Origin: Paenibacillus curdlanolyticus YK9
Lineage (GTDB): Bacteria > Bacillota > Bacilli > Paenibacillales > Paenibacillaceae
Assembly (NCBI RefSeq): GCF_000179615.1
Contig: NZ_AEDD01000002.1
Location: 434,001 to 498,000, forward strand
Direction of reading: 5' to 3'
DNA: 64,000 bases
Within the stretch, counting starts at the first letter, position 1, and the number at the start of each line of letters is the position of its first letter. Under the pieces are notes generated by a model that was not told where the DNA came from, did no database searches, and saw only the letters and a list, made by a program, of their open reading frames with translations. Both the position numbers and the translations under genes were made by a program. Of the stretch, positions 27,008 to 34,868 are shown piece after piece.

Positions 27008-28093
27008 GTGGAAACCGCAACGATATCGTATCGACAATTTCAATTGCTCGTCTTGTTCACCACCGTAAGCACCGCATATTTCCTGCTTCCTCCTGCCTTG
27101 ATCGGCAATGCCAAGCAATACGGCTGGTTCATTCCGCTCTGGACAGGGGTTGTCGGTATCGGAAGCTCTTTGCTGTGGGTTTACCTTACAGTCAAATTTC
27201 CAAAGCAGAATCTCGTCCAAATCGCCCGAAGCATACTAGGACCTATCGCGGGAAGTATTGTGGGCATGCTGCTCATTTTTCAATCCGTGCTTATTTGCGC
27301 ATGGGTTATTAATAACTTGGACGATTTCATGTCAATCACGCTCCTCACGAATACGAATGAATTAGTGTTCGGGTCATGCTTTCTAGTCATTACGGTGTAC
27401 GCCACGATCAAGGGGATCGAATCGATCGCCCGCACAACCGAATTTTTCATGCCGCTGCTGCTCATTTCATTCATAATCTTCTTCATCTTATCCATTAAAA
27501 CGTGGAGCTGGTCGCGGTTTGCTCCTGTTCTTCCAATCGACTGGCATGGGATGTTTTACAAATCCAGTCTTCTGATCGCATTCCCTTATATGGATGCATT
27601 TACCTTGTTTATGCTCTTCCCGTTCGTGGAACAGCGGCCTGTATCTGCCTATCTGAAGGGCTCCTTCGTTGCTGCGTTCATACTGGCATTTATTACGTTT
27701 ATCGTAATCGGTGTCCTTGGCGTAACGCGCGCTTCCCATATTACATATCCACTGTTCAAAATGGCCCAAGAACTAGAAATCAGCCCATTCCTTGAACATT
27801 TGGAGGCTTTGATTTCAATCGGATGGCTCACATTCGTCTTTATTAAACTCGCATTAAATTTTTATTGCGCTGTTCTTGGCCTCTCCCATTTGTTTTCCAT
27901 ACAGGATCGCGGTAAAACAGCAATTCCGCTAGCTGTAATCGTCTCTGCGCTTTCGCTTCATATGCATGGGAACATCATTGAAAATCACGAATGGATCTCG
28001 CATTATACGCTATTTAACAACTCGATATATGGCGTATTGATCCCGCTGCTGCTCGTTGCTGCATACTTGCTCTTGCCAAGGAGTCGAGTCTAA
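27008..28093 (+). CDS. Spore germinant receptor subunit B (endospore germination permease)
   Basis: A 361-residue membrane protein with ten predicted helices of the APC-like spore-germination permease family. It shows ISYRQFQLLVLFTTVSTAYFLLP at the N-terminus and the family's WVINNLDDFMSITLLTNTN segment (about residues 99-117). This subunit binds the germinant in the inner membrane. The GTG start follows GGAGGGAG 6 bases upstream, 2 bases after the stop of the C subunit. Its stop codon overlaps the start of the next small gene (TAATG). Confidence 0.94.
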   Translation: METATISYRQFQLLVLFTTVSTAYFLLPPALIGNAKQYGWFIPLWTGVVGIGSSLLWVYLTVKFPKQNLVQIARSILGPIAGSIVGMLLIFQSVLICAWVINNLDDFMSITLLTNTNELVFGSCFLVITVYATIKGIESIARTTEFFMPLLLISFIIFFILSIKTWSWSRFAPVLPIDWHGMFYKSSLLIAFPYMDAFTLFMLFPFVEQRPVSAYLKGSFVAAFILAFITFIVIGVLGVTRASHITYPLFKMAQELEISPFLEHLEALISIGWLTFVFIKLALNFYCAVLGLSHLFSIQDRGKTAIPLAVIVSALSLHMHGNIIENHEWISHYTLFNNSIYGVLIPLLLVAAYLLLPRSRV

Positions 28094-28287
28094 TGCTGGT
28101 TCTTAGTGCAGTCGTTATGCTGCTTGCCATTAGTTTTGCGTATTATGCCCGGCAATCGCCGCCCAAAAAAGAGCTATTCGTTTACCTCGCATTGTCTGTA
28201 TTGGGTGTCACCCTGCATTTCCTGCACGCAATCGGTCATCCGTTTAGCGCCACTGCATTTCTAGAATCGTTCCTTCCCCGAATTTGA
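28093..28287 (+). CDS. Small two-helix membrane protein of the ger operon (D-type subunit)
   Basis: A 64-residue protein with two hydrophobic helices (about residues 2-18 and 30-50). Its start overlaps the stop of the B subunit, so it is translated together with the receptor. Small two-transmembrane D proteins encoded in or beside gerA-family operons are known to modulate germination in Bacillus; position, size and topology match this class. Sequence alone cannot confirm the role. A terminator follows directly. Confidence 0.7.
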   Translation: MLVLSAVVMLLAISFAYYARQSPPKKELFVYLALSVLGVTLHFLHAIGHPFSATAFLESFLPRI

Positions 28288-28296
28288 ATGATCCCA

Positions 28297-28350
28297 TAAA
28301 AAGAGGATGTTGCACTCGTCAACTGGTTGACGATAGCGCACATCCTCTTC
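28297..28350. terminator. Bidirectional terminator between the ger operon and kimA
   Basis: AAGAGGATGT (28301-28310) and ACATCCTCTT (28340-28349) enclose an inner GTCAAC/GTTGAC hairpin. It lies just past both convergent genes. The A-run on the left serves kimA on the minus strand. Confidence 0.75.
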
Positions 28351-28354
28351 GCTA

Positions 28355-30172
28355 TTATTTAGTGAGATGATAAGGAACGGTCGTAATGACGACGTTCTTC
28401 TGGTTAATCAAGTAAGCGCGAAGCATGAGTCCCGATTGATTATGAAGAATATAATGCCACCAATGCTTCGTTATAAATTGCGGAATCAAAACGGTAATAT
28501 GATCGGTCTCGGAAGCGCGCCATTCGACGGTTTCGATAAACCGAACGATCGGACGGATGATGCTTCTGTAGCTTGAACGAAGTACGATCAGCCGGACACC
28601 GGGATTCCACTCTTCCCATTTTTTCTCCATCCGCTCAATCTCTTCATCATCGAAGCCTACGTAAACAGCAACGACATTATCGGTGAGTGACTTGGCATAG
28701 CTAAGCGAGTTATTCACGACCCTCGTAATGCCAGCGACAGGAACAACGATCGTGCTTCCTTTGAGCACTGGGCGCTCTTCCAGCGGGTTAATGCGCAGCT
28801 GCTCCGCCGTATTCATATAGTGTCGATAGATGCTGTAGAACAGATACATGACGATTGGGAGGAAGATGAACACCATCCACACCTGACTGAATTTCGTGAA
28901 AATAAAAATAAGCGTAATGGCGAGCGTCGTCAGCATGCCAATGGTATTAATGATGAACTTGAACACCCAGCCGCTAGGCTTCAGCTTCACCCAACGTACC
29001 ATCATCCCTAGCTGGGATAACGTAAACGGAATGAATACGCCAACCGCATAGAGCGGAATCAAGCTCTCCGTATCGCCGTGGAACACGATAACGAGGATTG
29101 CTGACAGCACGCCTAAGAAGATGATGCCGTTCGAGAAGCCTAGTCGGTCGCCGCGAACCTTGAACGCATGCGGCATGTATTTATCCTTCGCGAGCATGAA
29201 CGCAAGCAGCGGGAATGCGGAATAAGCGGTGTTCGCTGCCAGGAATAAAATTAATGCGGTAATGCCTTGAATGACATAATACAAGATGCCGCGCCCGAAT
29301 GTTGCATCCGCGATTTGGGAAACGACCGTTTCTTTCGGGTCCGGCTTAATGCCATACCAATAAGCGAGCAAGCTGATTCCGATGAACATTGCCCCAAGGA
29401 TGCCGCCCATTAACATTAGGGTTGCCGCTGCATTGCGCTCCGCAGGCTTCTTGAAGTTCGGGATCGCATTCGATACGGCTTCGACGCCTGTTAAGGCCGA
29501 GCAGCCTGAGCTGAACGCTTTAAGCAGCAAGAACAAGCTAATATTTGATACGGTGGAGCCCATCTCCGGAACTGCGGCATGCGCGCCGCCTGTTGCATAT
29601 TTGATTACACCCGAGATGATGAGGACGAAAATCGCCCCGACGAATACATACACCGGTATGGCTAACACAGAAGCCGACTCCGTTACGCCGCGCAAGTTCA
29701 TGATGGTCAGGAACAAAATCATCGTGATCGCTATCAGCACGCGATGATCATGGAGCGAAGGAAACGCCGACGTGATCGCATCGGTTCCGGCTGATGAGCT
29801 TACGGCAACGGTCAAAATATAATCGACCAGCAGCGAGCCGCCTGCAAGCAATCCGGTGGATACGCCTAAATTATTTTTGGCTACGATATAAGCCCCGCCG
29901 CCTGACGGATAGGCGAATATCGTTTGCCGGTAAGACAAGATCAGTACAAGCAGCAAGCCTAATACTGCAATTGAAATCGGAATCGAATACCATAGCGCTG
30001 CGAAGCCGGCAGCCATTAACACGATTAGAATTTGCTCTGTCCCGTATGCAACCGATGACAAGGCATCCGACGACAGGACGGCTAGCGCCTTCAGCTTCCC
30101 AAGCTTTTCCCCTTCAATTTCTGAACTTTTCATCGGGCGACCGATGACGAGTCGTTTAAACCTGCTGTACAT
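28355..30172 (-). CDS. kimA: KimA-type potassium importer (APC superfamily)
   Basis: A 605-residue APC-superfamily permease, close in length to B. subtilis KimA (YdaO), a proton-coupled K+ importer. It has twelve predicted helices, with KALAVLSSDALSSVAYGTEQ and YRQTIFAYPSGGGAYIVAKN (about residues 27-46 and 81-100) typical of KimA, and a cytoplasmic C-terminal domain of ~150 residues (VAVYVGFDDEEIERMEKKWEE) which in KimA binds c-di-AMP. The ATG at 30172 was chosen because the open frame upstream runs through a terminator hairpin; GGAGAGG lies 13 bases before it, a long spacing. The c-di-AMP riboswitch upstream fits this identity. Confidence 0.93.
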   Translation of the reverse strand: MYSRFKRLVIGRPMKSSEIEGEKLGKLKALAVLSSDALSSVAYGTEQILIVLMAAGFAALWYSIPISIAVLGLLLVLILSYRQTIFAYPSGGGAYIVAKNNLGVSTGLLAGGSLLVDYILTVAVSSSAGTDAITSAFPSLHDHRVLIAITMILFLTIMNLRGVTESASVLAIPVYVFVGAIFVLIISGVIKYATGGAHAAVPEMGSTVSNISLFLLLKAFSSGCSALTGVEAVSNAIPNFKKPAERNAAATLMLMGGILGAMFIGISLLAYWYGIKPDPKETVVSQIADATFGRGILYYVIQGITALILFLAANTAYSAFPLLAFMLAKDKYMPHAFKVRGDRLGFSNGIIFLGVLSAILVIVFHGDTESLIPLYAVGVFIPFTLSQLGMMVRWVKLKPSGWVFKFIINTIGMLTTLAITLIFIFTKFSQVWMVFIFLPIVMYLFYSIYRHYMNTAEQLRINPLEERPVLKGSTIVVPVAGITRVVNNSLSYAKSLTDNVVAVYVGFDDEEIERMEKKWEEWNPGVRLIVLRSSYRSIIRPIVRFIETVEWRASETDHITVLIPQFITKHWWHYILHNQSGLMLRAYLINQKNVVITTVPYHLTK

Positions 30173-30204
30173 CGTTTCATCAAGACCTCTCCAGTAAAGT
30201 GAAC

Positions 30205-30247
30205 ACAACAAAGAAGCCGCAGGAAAGCAGAACTTTCCCACGGCTTC
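30205..30247 (-). terminator. Second terminator in the kimA leader
   Basis: On the minus strand GAAGCCGTGGGAAAG pairs with CTTTCCTGCGGCTTC around TTCTG, followed by TTTGTTGTGTT. It stands between the riboswitch and the kimA start and would stop transcripts before the gene. Confidence 0.8.
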
Positions 30248-30250
30248 TCA

Positions 30251-30291
30251 AAAAAAACGAAAAGCAGCGTTAAGTTCCTCTTCAGTACGCT
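30251..30291 (-). terminator. First terminator in the kimA leader, overlapping the riboswitch P1 stem
   Basis: On the minus strand AGCGT (30291-30287) pairs with ACGCT (30270-30266), with an inner AAG/CTT step, then TTTTCGTTTTTTTT. The AGCGT arm is also the 3' strand of the aptamer P1 stem, so the two structures exclude each other. Confidence 0.6.
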
Positions 30292-30440
30292 TACGAGGTT
30301 AGCTGTCGGATTCGGGCTTTGAAGTAGCCCTATGCTCCACTTGCGAGCAATTCACCCCTGAGACTGGATACGTTCTGGCTTAACAATAATGCCAGTCTCG
30401 ATGGTTCCCCCGTTTCTGTTCTTGCAGAATTCAGCGATAC
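30285..30440 (-). promoter_or_regulatory. c-di-AMP riboswitch (ydaO-yuaA type) upstream of kimA
   Basis: Read on the minus strand, the ~155-nt element has the ydaO-motif blocks in order: GGGGGAACCATCG (30413-30401 region), GGGGTGAATTGCTCG, GCATAGGGCTACTT, then AGCCCGAATCCGACAGC and TAACCTCGTAAGCG. P1 is formed by GTATCGCT and AGCGTAC (one bulge). These match the class that binds two c-di-AMP molecules and turns off K+ importer genes. It starts about 10 bases after a good promoter and precedes two terminators and kimA, the classical target. Confidence 0.9.
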
Positions 30441-30457
30441 AGGAATCTACGAATTGA

Positions 30458-30486
30458 ATCATACTCCTGCTGAGAGACACTGTAAA
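30458..30486 (-). promoter_or_regulatory. Sigma-A promoter of the kimA leader
   Basis: On the minus strand TTTACA (30486-30481), exactly 17 bases, TATGAT (30463-30458). Each hexamer differs from consensus in one base. Predicted start near 30450, just before the riboswitch. Confidence 0.75.
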
Positions 30487-30623
30487 GCGACGATTCGGTT
30501 TAAAATTCAGGGTTATGTCCAAGGAAAAGCATGAAAGAAACGCTTACATTGACTGTTCTCTCTTAGTATCTTCGATTTGCTCGATCACATTCGTGGATTT
30601 GACGTATTCATAAATTTCCACTT
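30487..30623. other. Gap between the kimA promoter and the next gene's terminator
   Basis: About 140 bases with no credible gene, ribosome-binding site or repeat seen on either strand. Part of the 518-base gene-free stretch whose other portions hold the kimA leader. Confidence 0.5.
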
Positions 30624-30671
30624 CAAAAAAATAAGGCCGCCCCCTCGCCTTAACGGCTTCGGGGCAACCTT
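30624..30671 (-). terminator. Terminator of the ene-reductase gene
   Basis: On the minus strand AAGGTTGCCCC pairs with GGGGCGGCCTT (G-U pairs allowed), followed by ATTTTTTT, 20 bases past the stop. Confidence 0.8.
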
Positions 30672-30690
30672 ATGTTCAAACAAAAGCAGG

Positions 30691-31824
30691 TTAGCTAAGC
30701 GAACCCAGCGCTTCTGGCGTAAATGGAATCAACTCGCTAATGCGGCCCGTACGGATTTTGTCCGCCCATGCGGGATCGACAAGCAGCGCTCGGCCGACGG
30801 CAACGAGATCAAATTCTTCGTTCTCCAGACGATTAAGCAACCCGTCCAGATTAGCATTCCCTGCCCCCTTGCCTTCCGTAAACAAGCTAGTAAAGTCGCC
30901 ATCTAGGCCAACCGATCCAACCGTAATGACCGGCTTACCCGTAAGCTTCTTCGTCCATCCTGCAAAGTTCAGCACAGAGCCTTCGAATTCCGGCTCCCAG
31001 AATCGACGAGTCGAGCAGTGGAAAATATCTACGCCTGCTTGCACGAGCAGCGACAGGAGCTGATCCAGCTCTTCCGGCGTTTGCGCAAGCTTAGCCGTAT
31101 ACGAGGAAGATTTCCATTGCGAAAGTCGCAGCACGATCGGGAAATCCGGCCCTACGGCTTCGCGAACAGCGGCAACAACTTCGACCGCAAACCGAGCGCG
31201 CTTCACCAGGCTGCCGCCATATTCGTCTTCACGCTTGTTCGTTTGCTCCCAGAGGAACTGGTCAATCAGGTAGCCATGCGCGCCATGGATCTCGACGCCG
31301 TCAAAGCCTATTCGTTTCGCATCAGCTGCGGCTTGCGCGTAAGCGGCTACGAGCTGTGCAATTTCTTCCTTCGTCATTGGCTCCGTTACCTTATTGCCAT
31401 GCAAATCAAGCCCAGATGGACCGACTGGAAGCGCCTCAGGATTGGGTTGGCTTCCAACCTTGCGCGTCATGCCGACATGCCAGATTTGCGGGATAATGCG
31501 ACCGCCAGCCTCATGCACCTGCTTGACGACTTCTGCCCAGCCTTGCAATGCCGCTTCGCCATGGAAATTCGGCACATTCGGATCATCTGTCGCCGCCGGG
31601 TGCGCGATGAGCGTCCCTTCGGTAATAATCAAGCCGACTCCGTTCTCTGCACGGCGGCGGTAGTATGCTGCTACGTTAGCGCCTGGTACGCCATTGGGCG
31701 AGAAGGCACGGGTCATCGGCGCCATCACGATACGGTTGCGCAATTGCAGCTTTCCTAGCGAGAATGGCTTGAATAATGGTGCGGCTTGCGCAACAGTCAC
31801 TTCATTGGCTTGTTGATTCGACAT
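30691..31824 (-). CDS. NADH:flavin oxidoreductase, old yellow enzyme family
   Basis: A 377-residue FMN-binding TIM-barrel oxidoreductase. Visible marks are LRNRIVMAPMTRAFS at the first strand, the substrate-binding region PQIWHVGM, the FDGVEIHGAHGYLIDQFLW block (about residues 181-199) with the phosphate-contacting NKREDEYGGS, and VAVGRALLVDPAWADKI near the C-terminus. Enzymes of this family reduce activated C=C bonds with NAD(P)H. SD GTGGAGGAA precedes the ATG. It lies 124 bases after an ArsR regulator gene on the same strand, with related palindromes at both promoters, so it is probably controlled by that regulator. Confidence 0.9.
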   Translation of the reverse strand: MSNQQANEVTVAQAAPLFKPFSLGKLQLRNRIVMAPMTRAFSPNGVPGANVAAYYRRRAENGVGLIITEGTLIAHPAATDDPNVPNFHGEAALQGWAEVVKQVHEAGGRIIPQIWHVGMTRKVGSQPNPEALPVGPSGLDLHGNKVTEPMTKEEIAQLVAAYAQAAADAKRIGFDGVEIHGAHGYLIDQFLWEQTNKREDEYGGSLVKRARFAVEVVAAVREAVGPDFPIVLRLSQWKSSSYTAKLAQTPEELDQLLSLLVQAGVDIFHCSTRRFWEPEFEGSVLNFAGWTKKLTGKPVITVGSVGLDGDFTSLFTEGKGAGNANLDGLLNRLENEEFDLVAVGRALLVDPAWADKIRTGRISELIPFTPEALGSLS

Positions 31825-31841
31825 TGGAATTCCTCCACTCT

Positions 31842-31871
31842 TCTATTTATCTATATATACATAAAAATAGA
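31842..31871. promoter_or_regulatory. Inverted repeat at the ene-reductase promoter, possible ArsR site
   Basis: TCTATTTAT (31842-31850) and ATAAAAATAGA (31861-31871) are near-complementary arms around CTATATATAC. The TCTAT/ATAGA ends are shared with the palindrome in the arsR promoter (32272-32285). Confidence 0.45.
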
Positions 31872-31947
31872 TGTAATACCGTAAAGAAAGGGAGCAAATG
31901 CTCCTGTTCGCCTTACCTTACATGATCTGAGATGTCGTGATTCACCC

Positions 31948-32259
31948 TTACAGCTCATCCTTGAAATGTTCGATGAACGACTGAATACCCGCTTCGTTGC
32001 GTCTGTAATAGGTCCATTGCCCGATGCGGCGGCATTCCAACAGTCCCGCCTGTTGAAGCTTAGCTAAATATCCAGACACTACGGATTGCGCCAAGCCAGC
32101 TTTCTCTGCAATAGCGCCTACGCATACGCCGCCTGCAAAATCGTCCTCGTCCTGCAGATGAATTTGCAGCGGAAAATGCTTCTCTGGTTGCTTCAGATAC
32201 TGAAGGATGCTGTACCGGCTCTCGTTGGATAGCGCCTTTATGATCGATAAAATATCCAT
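31948..32259 (-). CDS. ArsR-family winged-helix regulator, probably leaderless
   Basis: A 103-residue ArsR-type repressor with the standard wHTH: IIKALSNESRYSILQYL, then VGAIAEKAGLAQSVVSGYLAKLQQAGLLECRR (in parts; recognition helix QSVVSGYLAKL) and the wing GQWTYYRRNEAG. The only Cys residues are Cys55 (GGVCVGAIAEK) and Cys84, not a known metal site, so the signal is unclear; redox or an organic electrophile would fit the neighbouring ene-reductase. The frame stays open upstream, but that part crosses a terminator. The ATG at 32259 lies only 6 bases after a -10 box and lacks a ribosome-binding site, so the mRNA may be leaderless. Confidence 0.8.
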   Translation of the reverse strand: MDILSIIKALSNESRYSILQYLKQPEKHFPLQIHLQDEDDFAGGVCVGAIAEKAGLAQSVVSGYLAKLQQAGLLECRRIGQWTYYRRNEAGIQSFIEHFKDEL

Positions 32260-32265
32260 AACGTT

Positions 32266-32293
32266 ATTATATCTATATTTATAGAAATGTAAA
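32266..32293 (-). promoter_or_regulatory. Promoter of arsR-type gene with overlapping palindrome
   Basis: On the minus strand TTTACA (32293-32288), 16 bases, TATAAT (32271-32266), then AACGTT and the ATG. The spacer contains TCTATA-AA-TATAGA (32272-32285), a perfect 14-base palindrome suited to autorepression. Confidence 0.7.
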
Positions 32294-32309
32294 TGGATAA
32301 TTTCAGAAA

Positions 32310-32341
32310 ACAAAAAAGAAGGCCGCCATTCCGCCGCCTTC
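32310..32341 (-). terminator. Terminator of the synthase-like gene
   Basis: On the minus strand GAAGGC...GCCTTC enclose GGCGGAATGGCG and are followed by TTTTTTGTTTTC, 11 bases past the stop. Confidence 0.75.
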
Positions 32342-32351
32342 ATAAGAGCCA

Positions 32352-33173
32352 TTAATTAAATTGACCAACGATTTTCAACACGGCAGCACGAGTCAGCTTA
32401 TTGCCGCCTGCGGCGAGCAGCTTGGTCGTTGCATGCGCAAGCGCCAGCGGAATTTTGCAGAAGCTGGTCGCAGGACCGTCTTTCAGCTCCGCAATGTAAT
32501 CATCCGCTACCTTCAGGTTGCGTTTCGTATATTGCAGCATGTCTTTAAAGCTCCAGCCTTCCGGGAAGAAATCGACGCCGCGCTTCAGATCCTCATCACG
32601 GTTGCGCATGATGTTCACCGCTTGCAGCCCTCTGCCGAAAGCGACGGCTTTCTTCATATCCGACTTCGTGCCGTCGAACCATTGCCACATCTCGGACAGC
32701 ATCTCTCCCACCATGCCAGCTACGCTGTAGGTATACCGATCGAGATCCTCTTCCGTCTTGATGCTCCAGCCCGTATGCACCCACTCGGCCATCTGCTGCG
32801 ACATCATCGCTGTGTAACGATACACAATCGGAGTAGCAGTTGGAGGGCAAAGCTTCAGCCAATCATTCAATTGCATCGTCACAGGTGGCAGTACATCCTT
32901 GTGCGGCGCCAGCAGCTTATCCGTCTGCTCAAGCGGATTATCCGATTCCAGCGCTTGCTGAATACCGCTGAGCAGCTCGCTCTTAAGCGCCTCATCCATC
33001 TCTTCATGATCTTCGATCTCATCGATGGCGCGCATACAGAGATAGCCCGATGTTACGGCCTCCTTCAGACCAGGCACCAGTCGGCTAATGGGAATATAAA
33101 AAGTGCGGCTTGTTTTCTCCAGCATAGCCATAGCATCATTCGACACGACGTTAGTAATGACAAACCCCTCCAC
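32352..33173 (-). CDS. Squalene/phytoene-synthase-like protein
   Basis: A roughly 270-residue all-helical prenyl synthase-like protein. The two Asp-rich motifs are present: GYLCMRAIDEIEDHEE (DExxD, about residues 42-57) and GLQAVNIMRNRDEDLKRG (NxxRDxxED-like, about 183-199). These bind the diphosphates of two prenyl substrates via Mg2+. It stands alone, without desaturase or cyclase genes, so the product is not evident. The start is uncertain: the frame opens at GTG in GTGGAGGGG, which itself is the best Shine-Dalgarno; 5-10 bases downstream the only in-frame candidates are an ATT and, later, a GTG at codon 10. Confidence 0.8.
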   Translation of the reverse strand: MEGFVITNVVSNDAMAMLEKTSRTFYIPISRLVPGLKEAVTSGYLCMRAIDEIEDHEEMDEALKSELLSGIQQALESDNPLEQTDKLLAPHKDVLPPVTMQLNDWLKLCPPTATPIVYRYTAMMSQQMAEWVHTGWSIKTEEDLDRYTYSVAGMVGEMLSEMWQWFDGTKSDMKKAVAFGRGLQAVNIMRNRDEDLKRGVDFFPEGWSFKDMLQYTKRNLKVADDYIAELKDGPATSFCKIPLALAHATTKLLAAGGNKLTRAAVLKIVGQFN

Positions 33174-33307
33174 AATTCTACTTCACGTTCACTTAACATT
33201 GAGCGTTTTCAATAATGATACCATATGGTTGTGTTGATAACCAAATAAAAGCCGCCCATGAGGTCCAAAAATGAACGCAGCATGAGCAGCTATTGGAAAT
33301 ATAAGCC

Positions 33308-34807
33308 TTATTCGCCAGACATCGTGCTATCTTTCAGCATTACGTCATGGGCTCCGCCTTCAACTAAGCTCGTCGCGGAGACAAGCGTAATGCGGGCTGT
33401 ACGCTGCAGCTCTTCGATCGACAACGAGCCGCAGTTGCACATCGTAGATTTGATTTTGCTAATCGTTTTGTCCAGGTTTTCCTTCAATGTCCCCGCATAA
33501 GGCACATAGGAATCGACGCCTTCCTCGAATACGAGGCCGGACTTGCCGCCCGTGTCATACCGCTGCCAGTTGCGCGCACGGTTTGAGCCCTCGCCCCAGA
33601 ACTCTTTCACAAAATTGTTGCCCACCTTAAGCTTCTTCGTCGGACTCTCGTCGAACCGAGCGAAGTAACGGCCCATCATCACAAAATCTGCGCCCATGGC
33701 GAGCGCAAGCGTGATGTGATAATCGTGTACGATACCGCCGTCGGAGCAGATTGGCACATAAATGCCTGTCTCTTCATAGTATTGCTGACGCGCTTCCGCA
33801 ACCTCGATAATCGCGGATGCCTGGCCTCGGCCAATGCCTTTTTGCTCGCGCGTGATGCAGATCGAGCCGCCGCCAATGCCGACCTTGACGAAGTCTGCGC
33901 CCGATTCGACCAGATACAGGAAGCCTTCACGGTCAACGACATTGCCTGCTCCGATCTTCACGTCGAAGTTTTGCTTCACCCATTTGACCGTCTCATATTG
34001 CCATTCGCTATAGCCGTCGGACGAATCGATAACCAAGACGTCAACCCCAGCTGCAACCAGTGCTGGCACACGTTCCAGATAGTCCTTCGTGTTAATGCCT
34101 GCGCCAACGATGTAGCTTTTGTTCTCATCGAGCAATCCGAGCGGGTTTTCCTTATCGGAATCGTAATCCTTGCGGAATACAAGATGCTGTAAATATTGCT
34201 GCTCGTCTACGATTGGCAAACAGTTCAGCTTGTTGTCCCAAATCAGATCATTCGCCTCAGGCAGCGACATGCCCGCTTTGCCATAGATAAGCGAAGAGAA
34301 TGGCGTCATGAACGAATGGATCGGCTTGTCCAGCGCATCTCGGCTAAGCCGATAATCGCGGCTCGTTACGATGCCGAGCAGCTTGCCCGTCGATGTGCCG
34401 TCCTCGGTAATCGCAACGGTCGAATGCCCGTTTTCTTCCTTAAGGTCGAGTACGTCCTGCAGCGTCTGCTCAGGCTTCAGGTTCGAACGGCTGACGACGA
34501 AGCCCGCCTTATATTCTTTTACTTTGCGCACCATCGCCGCTTGGTCTTCGATCGACTGGGAACCGAAAATAAAAGAAATACCGCCGCATCTAGCCAGTGC
34601 AGTCGCCATGTTATGGTCCGATACAGACTGCATGACCGCCGATGAGAACGGTATATTAAGGGAAATTGCCGGCTCTTCGCCTTTTTTAAACTTTGTGATC
34701 GGGGTTTTCAGCGATACGTTAGCAGGCGTGCTGCTCTTCAGCGTCAAGTTAGGAATAAGAAGGAATTCGCTAAATGTGCGGGATGGTTCCATATAATAAT
34801 GTGCCAA
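33308..34807 (-). CDS. guaB: IMP dehydrogenase of the Tritrichomonas type
   Basis: A 499-residue IMP dehydrogenase (IMP + NAD to XMP, the committed step to GMP). It has a CBS-domain insert (about residues 105-220) and the catalytic loop [18 protein letters not shown] with the active Cys near 320. The flap holds [14 protein letters not shown] with the catalytic Arg-Tyr, and VDSYVPYAG follows. Both the loop sequence and the N-terminus ([18 protein letters not shown]) differ from the usual bacterial GSICTTR type and match, as I recall it, the enzyme of the protozoan Tritrichomonas foetus. TTG start behind AGGAGAGGG. Monocistronic. It may be a second IMP dehydrogenase beside a canonical GuaB elsewhere. 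Confidence 0.9.
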   Translation of the reverse strand: MAHYYMEPSRTFSEFLLIPNLTLKSSTPANVSLKTPITKFKKGEEPAISLNIPFSSAVMQSVSDHNMATALARCGGISFIFGSQSIEDQAAMVRKVKEYKAGFVVSRSNLKPEQTLQDVLDLKEENGHSTVAITEDGTSTGKLLGIVTSRDYRLSRDALDKPIHSFMTPFSSLIYGKAGMSLPEANDLIWDNKLNCLPIVDEQQYLQHLVFRKDYDSDKENPLGLLDENKSYIVGAGINTKDYLERVPALVAAGVDVLVIDSSDGYSEWQYETVKWVKQNFDVKIGAGNVVDREGFLYLVESGADFVKVGIGGGSICITREQKGIGRGQASAIIEVAEARQQYYEETGIYVPICSDGGIVHDYHITLALAMGADFVMMGRYFARFDESPTKKLKVGNNFVKEFWGEGSNRARNWQRYDTGGKSGLVFEEGVDSYVPYAGTLKENLDKTISKIKSTMCNCGSLSIEELQRTARITLVSATSLVEGGAHDVMLKDSTMSGE

Positions 34808-34868
34808 TTCTACCCTCTCCTCTTCGTTTTATAATTTCAAATAAGATAACAGATCGCCGACAGGCCTG

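Noticed and set aside
30173-30241. N-terminal extension of KimA starting MGKFCFPAAS
   Set aside because: The codons overlap a strong terminator hairpin and the family normally starts near the ATG at 30172.
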